Of a stretch of 64,000 bases of DNA, positions 8,462 to 17,606 are shown in pieces. The stretch covers positions 3,410,001-3,474,000 of the forward strand of contig NZ_CP058246.1 of assembly GCF_013388355.1 (NCBI RefSeq), written 5' to 3'. The notes beneath the pieces are model-generated. The model was not told where the DNA came from, did not search any database, and was given only the letters and a program-made list of their open reading frames with translations. Both the position numbers and the translations under genes were made by a program. Source of the stretch: Flavobacterium sp. LPB0248 (GTDB lineage Bacteria; Bacteroidota; Bacteroidia; Flavobacteriales; Flavobacteriaceae). Every line of letters begins with the position of its first letter. The first letter of the stretch is position 1.

Positions 8462-9433
8462 ATGAAAGGCACAATTTTGATTACAGGAGGAGCTGGTTTT
8501 ATAGGTTCGAATTTGACGGAGTATTTTTTAGGCTTTGGTTACAAGGTTATTTGTTTGGACAATTTCGCTACTGGACATCGTCATAATTTGAAAGATTTTT
8601 TGGATAATCCAGATTTTAAATTAATTGAAGGTGATATCCGAGATTTAGCTGATTGTAATCTAGCTGTTGAAGGAGCAGATTATGTTTTGCATCAAGCTGC
8701 CTTAGGTTCTGTTCCTAGATCAATTAAAGATCCAATTACAACTAATGATGTAAATATTTCTGGTTTTTTAAATATGCTTACAGCAGCACGCGATGCTAAA
8801 GTAAAGCGATTTGTATATGCGGCAAGTTCATCAACTTATGGAGATTCTCAAGGACTGCCAAAAGTAGAAGATGTTATTGGAAAGCCATTGTCGCCTTATG
8901 CAATTACTAAATATGTAAATGAGTTATATGCAGAAATTTTTAGTAAAACTTATGGCTTAGAGACAATAGGTTTGCGTTATTTTAATGTTTTTGGAAGAAA
9001 ACAAGATCCAAATGGAGCTTACGCGGCGGTAATACCGAAATTTGTAAAACAATTTATGAATCATGAAAGTCCAGTGATCAATGGAGATGGAAATTATTCT
9101 CGTGATTTCACCTATATTGATAATGTTATTCAGATGAATGAGTTAGCAATGACCTCACAAAATCCAGAAGCGATTAATTCTGTTTATAATACTGCATTTG
9201 GAGATAGGAATACATTGAATGACTTAGTTAAATATTTAAAAGAATACTTGTCTGAGTTTGATTCAAAAATAAAAGATATTCCAGTCGTTTATGGTGAAAA
9301 TAGAGCTGGTGACATTCCACATTCATTAGCAAGTATTGAAAAGGCAAAAAGAATGTTGGGCTATAATCCAAAGTATTCTTTGCAAGAAGGATTGAAAGAA
9401 GCTGTTGGATGGTATTGGAATAATTTAAAATAA
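8462..9433 (+). CDS. UDP-N-acetylglucosamine 4-epimerase (WbpP/TviC-like SDR)
   Basis: Extended short-chain dehydrogenase predicted to interconvert UDP-GlcNAc and UDP-GalNAc (or their uronic acids). The NAD loop TGGAGFIGSNL is at residues 8-18; the active site has a Ser-rich ASSSTYG strand and Tyr-x3-Lys in YAITK. HQAALGSVPRSI and the SxYGDS region match the WbpP/TviC group rather than GalE. Length 323 is normal. It stands next to UDP-glucose dehydrogenase, and a TviB-like dehydrogenase is at 11685, so together they can supply UDP-GalNAcA or UDP-GlcA. Exact specificity cannot be settled by eye. Confidence 0.85.
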   Translation: MKGTILITGGAGFIGSNLTEYFLGFGYKVICLDNFATGHRHNLKDFLDNPDFKLIEGDIRDLADCNLAVEGADYVLHQAALGSVPRSIKDPITTNDVNISGFLNMLTAARDAKVKRFVYAASSSTYGDSQGLPKVEDVIGKPLSPYAITKYVNELYAEIFSKTYGLETIGLRYFNVFGRKQDPNGAYAAVIPKFVKQFMNHESPVINGDGNYSRDFTYIDNVIQMNELAMTSQNPEAINSVYNTAFGDRNTLNDLVKYLKEYLSEFDSKIKDIPVVYGENRAGDIPHSLASIEKAKRMLGYNPKYSLQEGLKEAVGWYWNNLK

Positions 9434-9461
9434 AATTTAAGATCAAGATAAAAGAGATCAA

Positions 9462-10853
9462 ATGAAAATTACAAAAATTTGCTGCATTGGTGCAGGATAT
9501 GTCGGAGGACCAACAATGGCGGTTATTGCTCAAAAATGCCCACACATTCAAGTTACTGTTGTTGATTTAAATGAACAAAGAATAGCTGATTGGAATGATC
9601 CAAATCCTGAAAATATTCCTATATATGAACCAGGTCTTTCAGAAATTGTGGCAGAAGCACGAGGAAGAAATTTGTTTTTTTCTACAAATGTTGATGAAGC
9701 AATAGACGATGCTCAAATGATATTTATCTCAGTTAATACTCCTACCAAAACTTATGGAAAAGGTAAAGGCATGGCGGCTGACTTAAAGTATATTGAATTA
9801 TGTGCGAGACAAATAGCAAGAGTAGCAAAACAAAATAAAATTGTAGTAGAGAAATCAACTTTGCCAGTTAGAACAGCTGAAGCAATTAAAAGTATTTTAG
9901 ATAATACGGGAAATGGTGTTCAGTTTCAGATTCTTTCAAATCCAGAATTTTTAGCAGAAGGAACAGCAGTTACAGATTTATTAAATCCAGACAGAATTTT
10001 AATTGGTGGTGATACAACTCCAGAAGGAGAAGAGGCAATTAATTTATTGGTAGATGTTTATTCAAATTGGGTAAGTAAAGATCGAATTTTGACAACAAAT
10101 GTTTGGTCATCAGAATTATCGAAGCTTACAGCAAATGCATTTTTAGCGCAACGTATTTCTTCAATTAATGCAATGTCGGAATTATGTGAACAAACGGGGG
10201 CAGATGTAAGTGAAGTAGCGAGAGCAATTGGAATGGACAGTAGAATTGGGCCTAAATTCTTAAAAGCTTCAGTAGGATTTGGCGGTTCTTGTTTTCAGAA
10301 AGATATTCTAAACTTAGTTTACATAGCAAAGTCCTACGGATTGAATGAAGTGGCAGATTATTGGGAACAGGTTATTATTATGAATGATCACCAAAAGAGA
10401 AGATTTTCAAATAAAATCGTTCAGACTTTGTATAATACGGTAGCTGATAAAAAAATAACATTTTTAGGCTGGGCTTTCAAGAAAGATACAAACGATACCA
10501 GAGAATCACCAGCAATTTATGTGGCTGATGATTTAATAAACGAACAAGCTAAAATTTCAGTTTACGACCCTAAAGTTTCTGAAAATAAAATGTTGAGTGA
10601 TTTAAATTATTTGGAAACAAGATCAAGTCAAGAAAATGCAAAAGCATTAAATGTGTTTGAAAATGCTTATGAAGCATGTAAAGATGCTCATGCAATTGCA
10701 GTCTTAACAGAGTGGGACGAATTTACGACTTATGACTGGCAAAAAATTTATGACTCTATGCATAAGCCAGCTTTTATTTTTGATGGAAGAAATATTTTAG
10801 ATGTGAAGTTGCTTGAGTCTATTGGCTTTGTATATAGAGGAATAGGGTCTTGA
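9462..10853 (+). CDS. ugd: UDP-glucose 6-dehydrogenase (animal-type UGDH)
   Basis: Oxidises UDP-glucose to UDP-glucuronate with two NAD+. The 463-residue protein resembles the eukaryotic UGDH form more than the ~390-residue bacterial one. It has N-terminal Rossmann [16 protein letters not shown], the VEKSTLPV and [12 protein letters not shown] motifs, and the catalytic cysteine Cys277 in [10 protein letters not shown]; the final third is the C-terminal UDP-binding domain with [18 protein letters not shown]. It lies 28 bases after the epimerase in the same transcription unit. UDP-GlcA would be used directly in the polymer or converted further. Confidence 0.95.
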   Translation: MKITKICCIGAGYVGGPTMAVIAQKCPHIQVTVVDLNEQRIADWNDPNPENIPIYEPGLSEIVAEARGRNLFFSTNVDEAIDDAQMIFISVNTPTKTYGKGKGMAADLKYIELCARQIARVAKQNKIVVEKSTLPVRTAEAIKSILDNTGNGVQFQILSNPEFLAEGTAVTDLLNPDRILIGGDTTPEGEEAINLLVDVYSNWVSKDRILTTNVWSSELSKLTANAFLAQRISSINAMSELCEQTGADVSEVARAIGMDSRIGPKFLKASVGFGGSCFQKDILNLVYIAKSYGLNEVADYWEQVIIMNDHQKRRFSNKIVQTLYNTVADKKITFLGWAFKKDTNDTRESPAIYVADDLINEQAKISVYDPKVSENKMLSDLNYLETRSSQENAKALNVFENAYEACKDAHAIAVLTEWDEFTTYDWQKIYDSMHKPAFIFDGRNILDVKLLESIGFVYRGIGS

Positions 10854-10936
10854 ATTTCTTTTTGTATTAAGTGAAGTGAAATGATTTAAAAATGTGAAGT
10901 AGTATTTTGAGTTTTGCTTCTTTAATAAATAAAAAA

Positions 10937-11401
10937 ATGAATTGGTACGTAGTTTATACAAAACCTAAATGGGAAAAAAAAGTAGCCGATAAACTTAGTC
11001 AATTGGGAGTAGAATGTTATTGTCCGCTTATTACTCAGGTTAGACAATGGTCTGACAGAAAGAAGAAGATAGAAGTGCCACTTTTTAACTCTTACGTTTT
11101 TGTTCAATTGCCAGACTCAGAGCGAAGTTCTGTTTTTAATGTGGCAGGGGTTGTTAGGTATTTGTTTTGGCTAGGAAAACCCGCAATTGTGAAAAATGAA
11201 GAAATAGAAACAATAAAGAAAAGTCTTAAAGCTTCTAATATTAGTGATGTTTCAGTTTCTGCTATTCAAGTTGGAGATAAAATTAAATTAGAATCGGGTG
11301 TATTCAGCAATCAAAGTGGGGTGGTTCAAGAAGTTTCAAATAATTATTATACTTTGGTTTTAGAAAGTTTAGGATGTATTTTGAAAATAAAATATAAATA
11401 A
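10937..11401 (+). CDS. NusG-like transcription antiterminator (UpxY/RfaH type)
   Basis: A NusG paralogue predicted to bind elongating RNA polymerase and let it read through long polysaccharide operons. ATG 10937 gives the canonical NusG N-terminus MNWYVVYTKPKWEKKVADKL; an upstream in-frame TTG (10907) would add an unlikely extension. The NGN domain covers about residues 1-100, and a KOW motif follows (QVGDKIKLESGVFSNQSGVVQEV, about 111-133). At 154 residues it is shorter than housekeeping NusG. It is followed by an intrinsic terminator, a promoter with two dyads and a structured leader, and then a 38-kb gene run, exactly the setting where such factors act. Confidence 0.9.
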   Translation: MNWYVVYTKPKWEKKVADKLSQLGVECYCPLITQVRQWSDRKKKIEVPLFNSYVFVQLPDSERSSVFNVAGVVRYLFWLGKPAIVKNEEIETIKKSLKASNISDVSVSAIQVGDKIKLESGVFSNQSGVVQEVSNNYYTLVLESLGCILKIKYK

Positions 11402-11422
11402 TAGCGTTATCCTAGTAAAATT

Positions 11423-11470
11423 AACAGAAGAGAAAGTCTTTTTTTAGATTTTTTTTCTTCTGTTTTTTTT
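11423..11470 (+). terminator. Intrinsic terminator after the NusG-like gene
   Basis: AACAGAAG (11423-11430) pairs with CTTCTGTT (11457-11464), with further A/T pairs inside, followed by a T run to 11470. It separates the first polysaccharide unit from the second. Because it directly follows an antiterminator gene, it could be conditional. Confidence 0.75.
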
Positions 11471-11548
11471 ATAAAGTAATTATTTACATCCTGATTAATA
11501 AGGTATTGTAATTAAGTGTTTTTTTATTAACAATTAGTTTTTAAGTAT

Positions 11549-11562
11549 TACGGGAAACCGTA
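11549..11562. promoter_or_regulatory. Dyad TACGG-GAAA-CCGTA abutting the -33 element
   Basis: Five-base arms (11549-11553 and 11558-11562) flank GAAA, and the right arm touches the TTG -33 element at 11563. The position suits an activator that contacts RNA polymerase, or a repressor. No assignment to a known regulator is made. Confidence 0.5.
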
Positions 11563-11593
11563 TTGAATAAGTAGACTTATTGTGCTATATTTG
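11563..11593 (+). promoter_or_regulatory. Promoter of the main polysaccharide operon, with an internal dyad
   Basis: TTG at 11563-11565, a 20-base spacer and TATATTTG at 11586-11593 fit the Bacteroidota TTG-N17-23-TAnnTTTG consensus fully; it is the best promoter in the window. The spacer contains a perfect 7-2-7 palindrome, AATAAGT-AG-ACTTATT (11566-11581), so a protein binding there would sit between the two polymerase contacts. Transcription should start near 11600, giving a leader of about 85 bases before the ATG at 11685. Confidence 0.8.
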
Positions 11594-11606
11594 CCGAAAA
11601 TGATTA

Positions 11607-11673
11607 ATTTAGGTAGCTGAGTCAGAGATTTGTGACTTGGAACGGCGAAGCCGTGAATTGTAATGACCTAAAT
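11607..11673 (+). promoter_or_regulatory. Structured 5' leader RNA (three-way junction)
   Basis: The leader can form a closed three-way junction. The outer stem is ATTTAGGT (11607-11614) with ACCTAAAT (11666-11673), eight pairs. The first inner hairpin is 11617-11624 with 11633-11640, eight pairs including two G-U pairs and an eight-base loop. The second is ACGGC (11642-11646) with GCCGT (11650-11654) closing a GAA loop. It lies wholly between the predicted start of transcription and the ATG at 11685. It matches no riboswitch class that I recognise. It may be a recruitment or pausing signal for the NusG-like protein encoded just upstream. Confidence 0.6.
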
Positions 11674-11684
11674 AAATTGAAGAA

Positions 11685-12971
11685 ATGGAATTAGAAAAAA
11701 ATGTGAAAATTGCGGTTATTGGTTTAGGATATGTAGGCCTGCCTTTAGCGCGATTATTCGCGACAAAATATGTGGTTGTAGGTTTTGACATAAACGAAGC
11801 AAGAGTTACGTCATTAAAATCTGGAACAGATTCAACTTTAGAAGTTGAAGATGATATTCTGCAAAAGGTTTTAGTTGAAAAACCTAACAAAAAAGGATTG
11901 TATTGCACAACTTCAGTAGATGATATTGCAAGTTGTAATTATTATATTGTTACGGTTCCTACTCCAGTCGATAAAAATAATAGACCTGATCTGACTCCGT
12001 TATATAAATCGAGTGAGACAGTTGGTAAAGTATTGAAAAAAGGAGATATTGTGATCTATGAGTCTACGGTATATCCAGGTGTTACAGAAGAGCAATGCGT
12101 TCCTGTTTTGGAGCGAGTTTCTGCCTTAAAATTCAATGAGGATTTTTTTGCGGGATATTCACCGGAAAGAATCAATCCAGGAGATAAAGAACATACTGTT
12201 GAAAAAATACTAAAAGTCACTTCTGGTTCAACTCCCCAAATAGGATTAAAAGTCGATGCTTTATACAAATCTGTTATTACAGCAGGGACTCATTTAGCTC
12301 CAACAATTAAAGTTGCAGAAGCAGCAAAAGTTATTGAAAACTCACAGCGAGATATTAATATTGCCTTTGTAAATGAATTGGCTAAAATATTCAACTTAAT
12401 GAATATTGATACCCAAGAAGTATTGGCTGCAGCTTCAACAAAATGGAATTTTTTACCATTTAAACCTGGTCTTGTTGGTGGACATTGTATTGGCGTAGAT
12501 CCTTACTATTTAGCCCAAAGAGCACAAGAATTTGGATATCATCCTGAAATTATATTAGCTGGAAGAAGATTAAATGATAGCATGGGAGAATATGTGGCTT
12601 CACAAATAGTGAAGTTAATGATTAAAAAAGGCATTTCAGTTAATGGTGCTGAACTATTGATGCTAGGAATTACTTTCAAAGAGAATTGCCCAGATGTTCG
12701 AAACACTAAGATTGTTGATGTTGTTAAAGCATTAAAAGATTATGGAATTGTAGTAACAATATTTGATCCACTAGCAAACGTTTATGATGTGAAAAAAGAA
12801 TATAATTTAGCAACATTAAACTCTATTCCCGATAATAGATTTGATGCAATAGTTCTTGGAGTTTCACACGCTGAATTTTTAGAATTGCAATTTTCAAATT
12901 TGCAGAAAGAAAAAAGTTTAATTTATGATGTAAAGGGAGTTTTAGGATCTTTAGCTGATAATAGGCTTTAA
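11685..12971 (+). CDS. UDP-N-acetyl-hexosamine 6-dehydrogenase (TviB/WbpA/WbpO family)
   Basis: Oxidises UDP-GlcNAc or UDP-GalNAc at C6 to the uronic acid. It shows Rossmann IAVIGLGYVGLPLARLFA at about 9-26, the YESTVYPGVTEE and FAGYSPERINPGD motifs, and catalytic Cys268 in GLVGGHCIGVDPYYL; SPERINPGD and the HCIGVDPYY context are typical of the UDP-HexNAc branch rather than of UDP-glucose dehydrogenase. Length 428 is normal. It is the first gene after the promoter and structured leader. With the 4-epimerase at 8462 it would make UDP-GalNAcA; the 2-epimerase-type genes here belong to nonulosonic sets. Confidence 0.92.
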   Translation: MELEKNVKIAVIGLGYVGLPLARLFATKYVVVGFDINEARVTSLKSGTDSTLEVEDDILQKVLVEKPNKKGLYCTTSVDDIASCNYYIVTVPTPVDKNNRPDLTPLYKSSETVGKVLKKGDIVIYESTVYPGVTEEQCVPVLERVSALKFNEDFFAGYSPERINPGDKEHTVEKILKVTSGSTPQIGLKVDALYKSVITAGTHLAPTIKVAEAAKVIENSQRDINIAFVNELAKIFNLMNIDTQEVLAAASTKWNFLPFKPGLVGGHCIGVDPYYLAQRAQEFGYHPEIILAGRRLNDSMGEYVASQIVKLMIKKGISVNGAELLMLGITFKENCPDVRNTKIVDVVKALKDYGIVVTIFDPLANVYDVKKEYNLATLNSIPDNRFDAIVLGVSHAEFLELQFSNLQKEKSLIYDVKGVLGSLADNRL

Positions 12972-13001
12972 ATTTTAACTTCTTTTTTATTTTAAGAAAA
13001 T

Positions 13002-14009
13002 ATGAATTCAGACAAAAGCATTACACATGTTATCCTTACTGGAGGAGTAGGAAGTCGATTATGGCCACTTTCTCGTAAAAGCCGTCCAAAACAATATCTT
13101 GAAATATTTGATGGAAAGTCTTTATTTGAAATGACTGTTGAACGAAATAGTCATTTAGCAAATAAAGTAATGGTAGTAGGGAATGTTGATAATCATCAAC
13201 TAAGTGGAAAAGTAATGGAGAAAACAAGTACTTCTTATGTAAATATTATTGAGGCAACACCAAGAAATACCGCTGCAGCTATAGCTTTCGCAGCATTCGC
13301 ATCCCAACCAGATGATATTTTAATTATTACTCCTTCGGATCATATAATAGATCAAATGGAGAATTATAATCAAGCTATAAGCGAGGCTGTACAAAAAGCT
13401 AATGAAGGATTTATAGTAACATTTGGTGTTATTCCAACTAAACCAGAAACAGGATATGGGTATATTGAAGCAGAGAATGACAATGTGATTTCTTTCCGCG
13501 AAAAACCAAACGAAACTACAGCAAAAGAATTTATTGCAAAAGGCAATTTCTTGTGGAATAGTGGAATGTTTTGTTTTAAAGCAAATGTTCTTTTAGAAGA
13601 ATTGAAGAAATTTCAACCTGATGTGTATGAAAAATCAAAAGCAGTTTGGGAGGCGAGTAAAGACGGTTTTTTAGATTTAGACTTATCTATGCAAATTCCT
13701 TCAATAAGTATAGATTATGCGGTGATGGAACGTAGTAAAAAAATTAAAGTTGTTCCTGCTTCTTTCTCTTGGTCGGATTTAGGTTCATTTGAATCAGTTT
13801 ATGATTATTTATACTTAAAAGGCCATTCAACAGATTCTAATGGTAATATGGTTATCGGATGTGATAAGCACACCACTTTCCTTGGCTTGAAAAATACTAT
13901 TTTTGTTTACACAGAAACAGCTAATCTAATTTTACAAAAGGAAAATTCGCAAGATGTAAAAGATATATATAACGAATTGGAAAGACAAAATTCGGATTTA
14001 TTAAATTAA
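13002..14009 (+). CDS. manC: Mannose-1-phosphate guanylyltransferase
   Basis: Makes GDP-mannose from GTP and mannose-1-phosphate. The nucleotidyltransferase signature is ILTGGVGSRLWPLSRKSRPKQ (residues 11-31), and later motifs include EATPRNTAAAI and IITPSDHII. At 335 residues it is the short form without the phosphomannose-isomerase cupin of bifunctional ManC. No GMD/fucose synthase genes follow, so GDP-Man is probably used as such. An alternative role of making a GDP-sugar for another branch cannot be excluded, since the legionaminate route at 18712-25552 may use GDP-linked intermediates. Confidence 0.92.
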   Translation: MNSDKSITHVILTGGVGSRLWPLSRKSRPKQYLEIFDGKSLFEMTVERNSHLANKVMVVGNVDNHQLSGKVMEKTSTSYVNIIEATPRNTAAAIAFAAFASQPDDILIITPSDHIIDQMENYNQAISEAVQKANEGFIVTFGVIPTKPETGYGYIEAENDNVISFREKPNETTAKEFIAKGNFLWNSGMFCFKANVLLEELKKFQPDVYEKSKAVWEASKDGFLDLDLSMQIPSISIDYAVMERSKKIKVVPASFSWSDLGSFESVYDYLYLKGHSTDSNGNMVIGCDKHTTFLGLKNTIFVYTETANLILQKENSQDVKDIYNELERQNSDLLN

Positions 14010-14024
14010 TAAAAGCATTTAAAA

Positions 14025-15071
14025 ATGAAAAAAATTCTAATAACTGGTGGTGCTGGTTTTATTGGTTCTCATGTAGTAAGACGTTTTGTGAACAAATATC
14101 CAGAATACCAGGTTTTTAATTTAGATGCGTTAACTTATGCTGGAAATCTAGAGAATATAAAAGATATCGAAGATAAATCAAATTACACTTTTGTTAAAGG
14201 AGATATTGTTGATGATAATTTTGTTAATGAACTTTTCAAGCAATACGATTTTGACGGAGTTTTACATTTAGCTGCAGAATCTCATGTTGATCGTTCTATT
14301 GAAGATCCTCTTGCTTTTGTTAAGACAAATGTTATAGGTACTATGAATTTGCTAAATGCGGCTAAGAATCAATGGAAAGAGAACTTTGAAAAAAAGAGGT
14401 TTTATCATATCAGTACAGATGAAGTTTACGGTTCTTTAGGGACTAAGGGATTGTTTACAGAAGATACTCCTTATAATCCAAATTCTCCCTATTCAGCTTC
14501 TAAAGCAAGTTCAGATCATTTTGTGCGAGCTTATGGTGAAACTTATGGCTTACCATACGTTTTAACCAATTGTTCAAATAATTACGGATCATACCATTTT
14601 CCTGAAAAATTAATTCCACTTTTCATTAATAATATTATTAATAACAAGCAATTGCCAGTTTATGGAGATGGTAATTATACTCGTGATTGGCTTTTTGTTG
14701 AAGATCATGCTATTGCAATAGATTTAGTTTTTCATGAAGGAAAAAATCATGAAACTTATAATATTGGAGGATTTAATGAATGGAAAAATATTGACTTAGT
14801 TAGACTGTTATGTGAAATAATGGATCAAAAATTAGGAAGAGAAAAAGGAACTTCCCAAAATTTAATTACCTATGTGAAAGATAGACCAGGCCATGATCTA
14901 CGTTACGCTATTGATGCTTCAAAAATAAATGTGGATTTAGGGTGGAAGCCTTCTGTAACGTTTGAAGAAGGTTTGGAAAAAACTATAAATTGGTATCTAA
15001 ATAATGAGGAATGGCTTAAAAATGTTACTTCAGGAGCTTATAAAGATTATTATCAGAAACAATACTCATAA
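14025..15071 (+). CDS. rfbB: dTDP-glucose 4,6-dehydratase
   Basis: Second step of dTDP-L-rhamnose synthesis, giving dTDP-4-keto-6-deoxyglucose. NAD loop ITGGAGFIGSHVV at residues 5-17, the DAD/E-type signature in HISTDEVYGSLG, and Tyr-x3-Lys in SPYSASKASSDHF identify RmlB. Length 348 is standard. The rest of the pathway (rfbC, rfbD, rfbA) lies 30 kb downstream at 44996-47352, an unusual split. Its product also feeds the 4-aminosugar branch at 51672-53389. Confidence 0.96.
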   Translation: MKKILITGGAGFIGSHVVRRFVNKYPEYQVFNLDALTYAGNLENIKDIEDKSNYTFVKGDIVDDNFVNELFKQYDFDGVLHLAAESHVDRSIEDPLAFVKTNVIGTMNLLNAAKNQWKENFEKKRFYHISTDEVYGSLGTKGLFTEDTPYNPNSPYSASKASSDHFVRAYGETYGLPYVLTNCSNNYGSYHFPEKLIPLFINNIINNKQLPVYGDGNYTRDWLFVEDHAIAIDLVFHEGKNHETYNIGGFNEWKNIDLVRLLCEIMDQKLGREKGTSQNLITYVKDRPGHDLRYAIDASKINVDLGWKPSVTFEEGLEKTINWYLNNEEWLKNVTSGAYKDYYQKQYS

Positions 15072-15116
15072 AAAGAAAGATATAATAAATATATTAAGAT
15101 AATTTTTCCCATAAAT

Positions 15117-17600
15117 ATGAAAAAAATAATATACGTTCTTACTCTATTTTTAGCATTAACGACATTTAATGCAACTGCACAAGATATAATGAAATCTAAA
15201 GATCTAAGCACAGTAAAAGTAGACTACTTGTCGGATGATGATTTGGCAAAAATTAGTGCGCAATTAAAAAGTAATAATACGACTATTGATCAAGTTGAAT
15301 CAATGGCACTTTCAAAAGGAATGAGTCAAACGGAGTTTAATAAACTTAAGGTCAAGCTTAATGGCTATGAAAAGAAAAATGTTAAAGATAAAAATAAAGA
15401 TAGTAAAGTAAATACGAAAGGAAAGGATTCAGAGTTCGGAAGAAAACAGGATAAAATTAATAATGATAAAGTAAAAGACTCAGTAAATGCTTTGATTTTT
15501 GGTTCAGAGTTATTTGATAATCCTACTTTAAATTTTGAGCCTGATTTGAATTTGGCAACTCCTATGAACTATGTTCTTGGGCCTGGGGATGAACTACAAG
15601 TAAGTGTTTATGGTGTTCAAGAATATAATGCCAATATACCAGTAAGCGTTGAAGGGAAAGTTACTATCGATTACGTAGGACAAATTTCTGTTTCAGGAAT
15701 GTCTATTGAGGCAGCAACACAAAAAATAAAAGCTGCAATTTCGAGAGTTTACAGTACAGTCCGTTCTGGACAATCTCAGGTAAGCATTAGTTTAGGAAAA
15801 ATACGTACTATAAAAGTAACAATTGTCGGAGGTAAACAACCAGGCAATTATTCAATTTCTTCTTTGGCAACTGTTTACAATGCACTACATTTAGCTGGTG
15901 GACCTGGAAAAAATGGAAGTTATAGAAATATTGAATTAATTAGAAATAATAAAGTTTATAAAAATATTGATGTCTATAGATTCTTAGTTAAAGGAGATCA
16001 ATCTGATAATGTTACTTTAAAGGAAAATGATGTAATTAGAATTCCTTCTTATAGTCAAAGAGTTACCATTGAAGGAGAAGTTAAGCGTCCTGGTATTTTT
16101 GAAATGAAAAAAGGTGAGAGGTTCTCAGATTTATTAAATTTCGCGTCAGGATTTAACGAATTTGCTTACACAGCTTCAGTAAATGTACTACAAAAGACAG
16201 GGAAAGAATTTAAAGTACATGATATTAATGAGAGTGAATATAATAATTATCAGCCACAATCAGGAGATGTTTTTAAAGTTACAAAGATTTTAAATAGATT
16301 TGAAAATCGTATTAAAATTGAAGGAGCTGTTTTCAGACCAGATTATTATTCTTTTACAGAAGGAATGAGAATTTCTGATCTTATTACAAGAGCAGAGGGA
16401 TTGAAAGAAGATGCTTATAGTAAACGAGCAAGAATTATTCGTTTAAAAACTGATTTGACAACAGAAATTGTTAATGTTGATTTGGGTTCTGCCTTGTCAG
16501 GAGATCTGAATGCAGATATTGAATTAAAAAGAGAAGATGTGGTTACAGTTTATTCTATTTTAGATTTTAGAGAAGAGTACAAAGTAACTATTGACGGCGA
16601 GGTAAAAAATCCTGGAGAATATGAGTATTTCGAAAATTTAACATTAAACGATTTAGTGGTTCAGGTAGGTGGATTAACAGGTTCAGCCTCAAAAAGAGTC
16701 GAGATTGCTAGAATGATTAAATCTGATGCTATTGATGATGCAGATCCTAAACGCATTGAATTAGTCGAATTAGAGATAACAGCTGATAATAATGAACAAA
16801 TTAAAAATTTCGTTTTAAAACCTTTTGATGTCATTAATGTTCGTCGAATGGCGGTTTATGAGAAACCAGAAATGGTTAAAGTTAGTGGAGCCGTGACTTA
16901 TCCGGGGAAATATGTTTTAGCTAATAAAAAAGAAAGAGTTTATAATGTTGTGATGAGAGCAGGAGGATTAACCTCTATAGCTAATTTAGATGGGATGAAA
17001 ATTAAAAGGCCGATCAAAGAAGAGCAAATAGAGCAATTGGAAAGTATTAATCTTAACTTGGAGAAAAAAGAAACTTTGGAGAAAAAGGAAGGAACTTTAG
17101 AGGAATCAAATCTTAAAACTAAAGATACACTCAAATCTAAATTATCAAAGAAATTAAGAGACGAATTAAAATACACAACTATTCCTGTTAATTGGGAGAA
17201 AATTGTAAAAGATAAAAATCACTATTCGAATGTTACATTATTTCCTGGTGATGAAATTGAAGTTGCAGTTTATAATGAAGGAGTAAAAGTTACAGGTAAT
17301 GTGTTGTTAACATCTGAGATACCTTATAGAAGTGGAAAAGGATTTAAATACTATATTAACTCTGTAGGAGGGGTTGATAATAAAGGATGGAAAAGGAAAG
17401 CATATATAATCTATCCTAATGGAAAAGCAGCAGTAACAACTTCATTTTTGTTTTTTAGATCTTATCCTAAAGTTGAACCAGACTCACAAATTGTTGTGCC
17501 TGAGAAGCCAGAAAAGAAAAAAATGACTGCAGGAGAATGGGTTGGAATTGGTAGCGTAATTTCTAGTTTAGCATTATTAATAGTAACGGCTTTTAAATAA
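15117..17600 (+). CDS. Large OPX protein with repeated SLBB domains
   Basis: Second export channel component of the locus. A Sec signal peptide (MKKIIYVLTLFLALTTFNATAQ) has no lipobox cysteine, unlike the OPX at 5191. A lysine-rich linker follows (about residues 85-125), then a Poly_export domain starting near MNYVLGPGDELQVSVYG (about 150), and at least four SLBB-type repeats recognisable by phrases such as VTIEGEVKRPGIFEM, VTIDGEVKNPGEYEY and VKVSGAVTYPGKYVL. A charged coiled-coil insert lies around 640-690, and a C-terminal hydrophobic helix (WVGIGSVISSLALLIVTAF) closes the 827 residues. It pairs with the Wzz-like gene six bases downstream. Confidence 0.92.
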   Translation: MKKIIYVLTLFLALTTFNATAQDIMKSKDLSTVKVDYLSDDDLAKISAQLKSNNTTIDQVESMALSKGMSQTEFNKLKVKLNGYEKKNVKDKNKDSKVNTKGKDSEFGRKQDKINNDKVKDSVNALIFGSELFDNPTLNFEPDLNLATPMNYVLGPGDELQVSVYGVQEYNANIPVSVEGKVTIDYVGQISVSGMSIEAATQKIKAAISRVYSTVRSGQSQVSISLGKIRTIKVTIVGGKQPGNYSISSLATVYNALHLAGGPGKNGSYRNIELIRNNKVYKNIDVYRFLVKGDQSDNVTLKENDVIRIPSYSQRVTIEGEVKRPGIFEMKKGERFSDLLNFASGFNEFAYTASVNVLQKTGKEFKVHDINESEYNNYQPQSGDVFKVTKILNRFENRIKIEGAVFRPDYYSFTEGMRISDLITRAEGLKEDAYSKRARIIRLKTDLTTEIVNVDLGSALSGDLNADIELKREDVVTVYSILDFREEYKVTIDGEVKNPGEYEYFENLTLNDLVVQVGGLTGSASKRVEIARMIKSDAIDDADPKRIELVELEITADNNEQIKNFVLKPFDVINVRRMAVYEKPEMVKVSGAVTYPGKYVLANKKERVYNVVMRAGGLTSIANLDGMKIKRPIKEEQIEQLESINLNLEKKETLEKKEGTLEESNLKTKDTLKSKLSKKLRDELKYTTIPVNWEKIVKDKNHYSNVTLFPGDEIEVAVYNEGVKVTGNVLLTSEIPYRSGKGFKYYINSVGGVDNKGWKRKAYIIYPNGKAAVTTSFLFFRSYPKVEPDSQIVVPEKPEKKKMTAGEWVGIGSVISSLALLIVTAFK

Positions 17601-17606
17601 TTTTTA

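Noticed and set aside
11607-11673. A tRNA-like cloverleaf: the GGTAGCTGAGTCAG stretch looks like a tRNA D-arm and the ends pair.
   Set aside because: Only 67 bases, no TTCRA T-loop, no proper anticodon arm and no acceptor/CCA context. Its place between a promoter and an ATG fits a leader RNA better.
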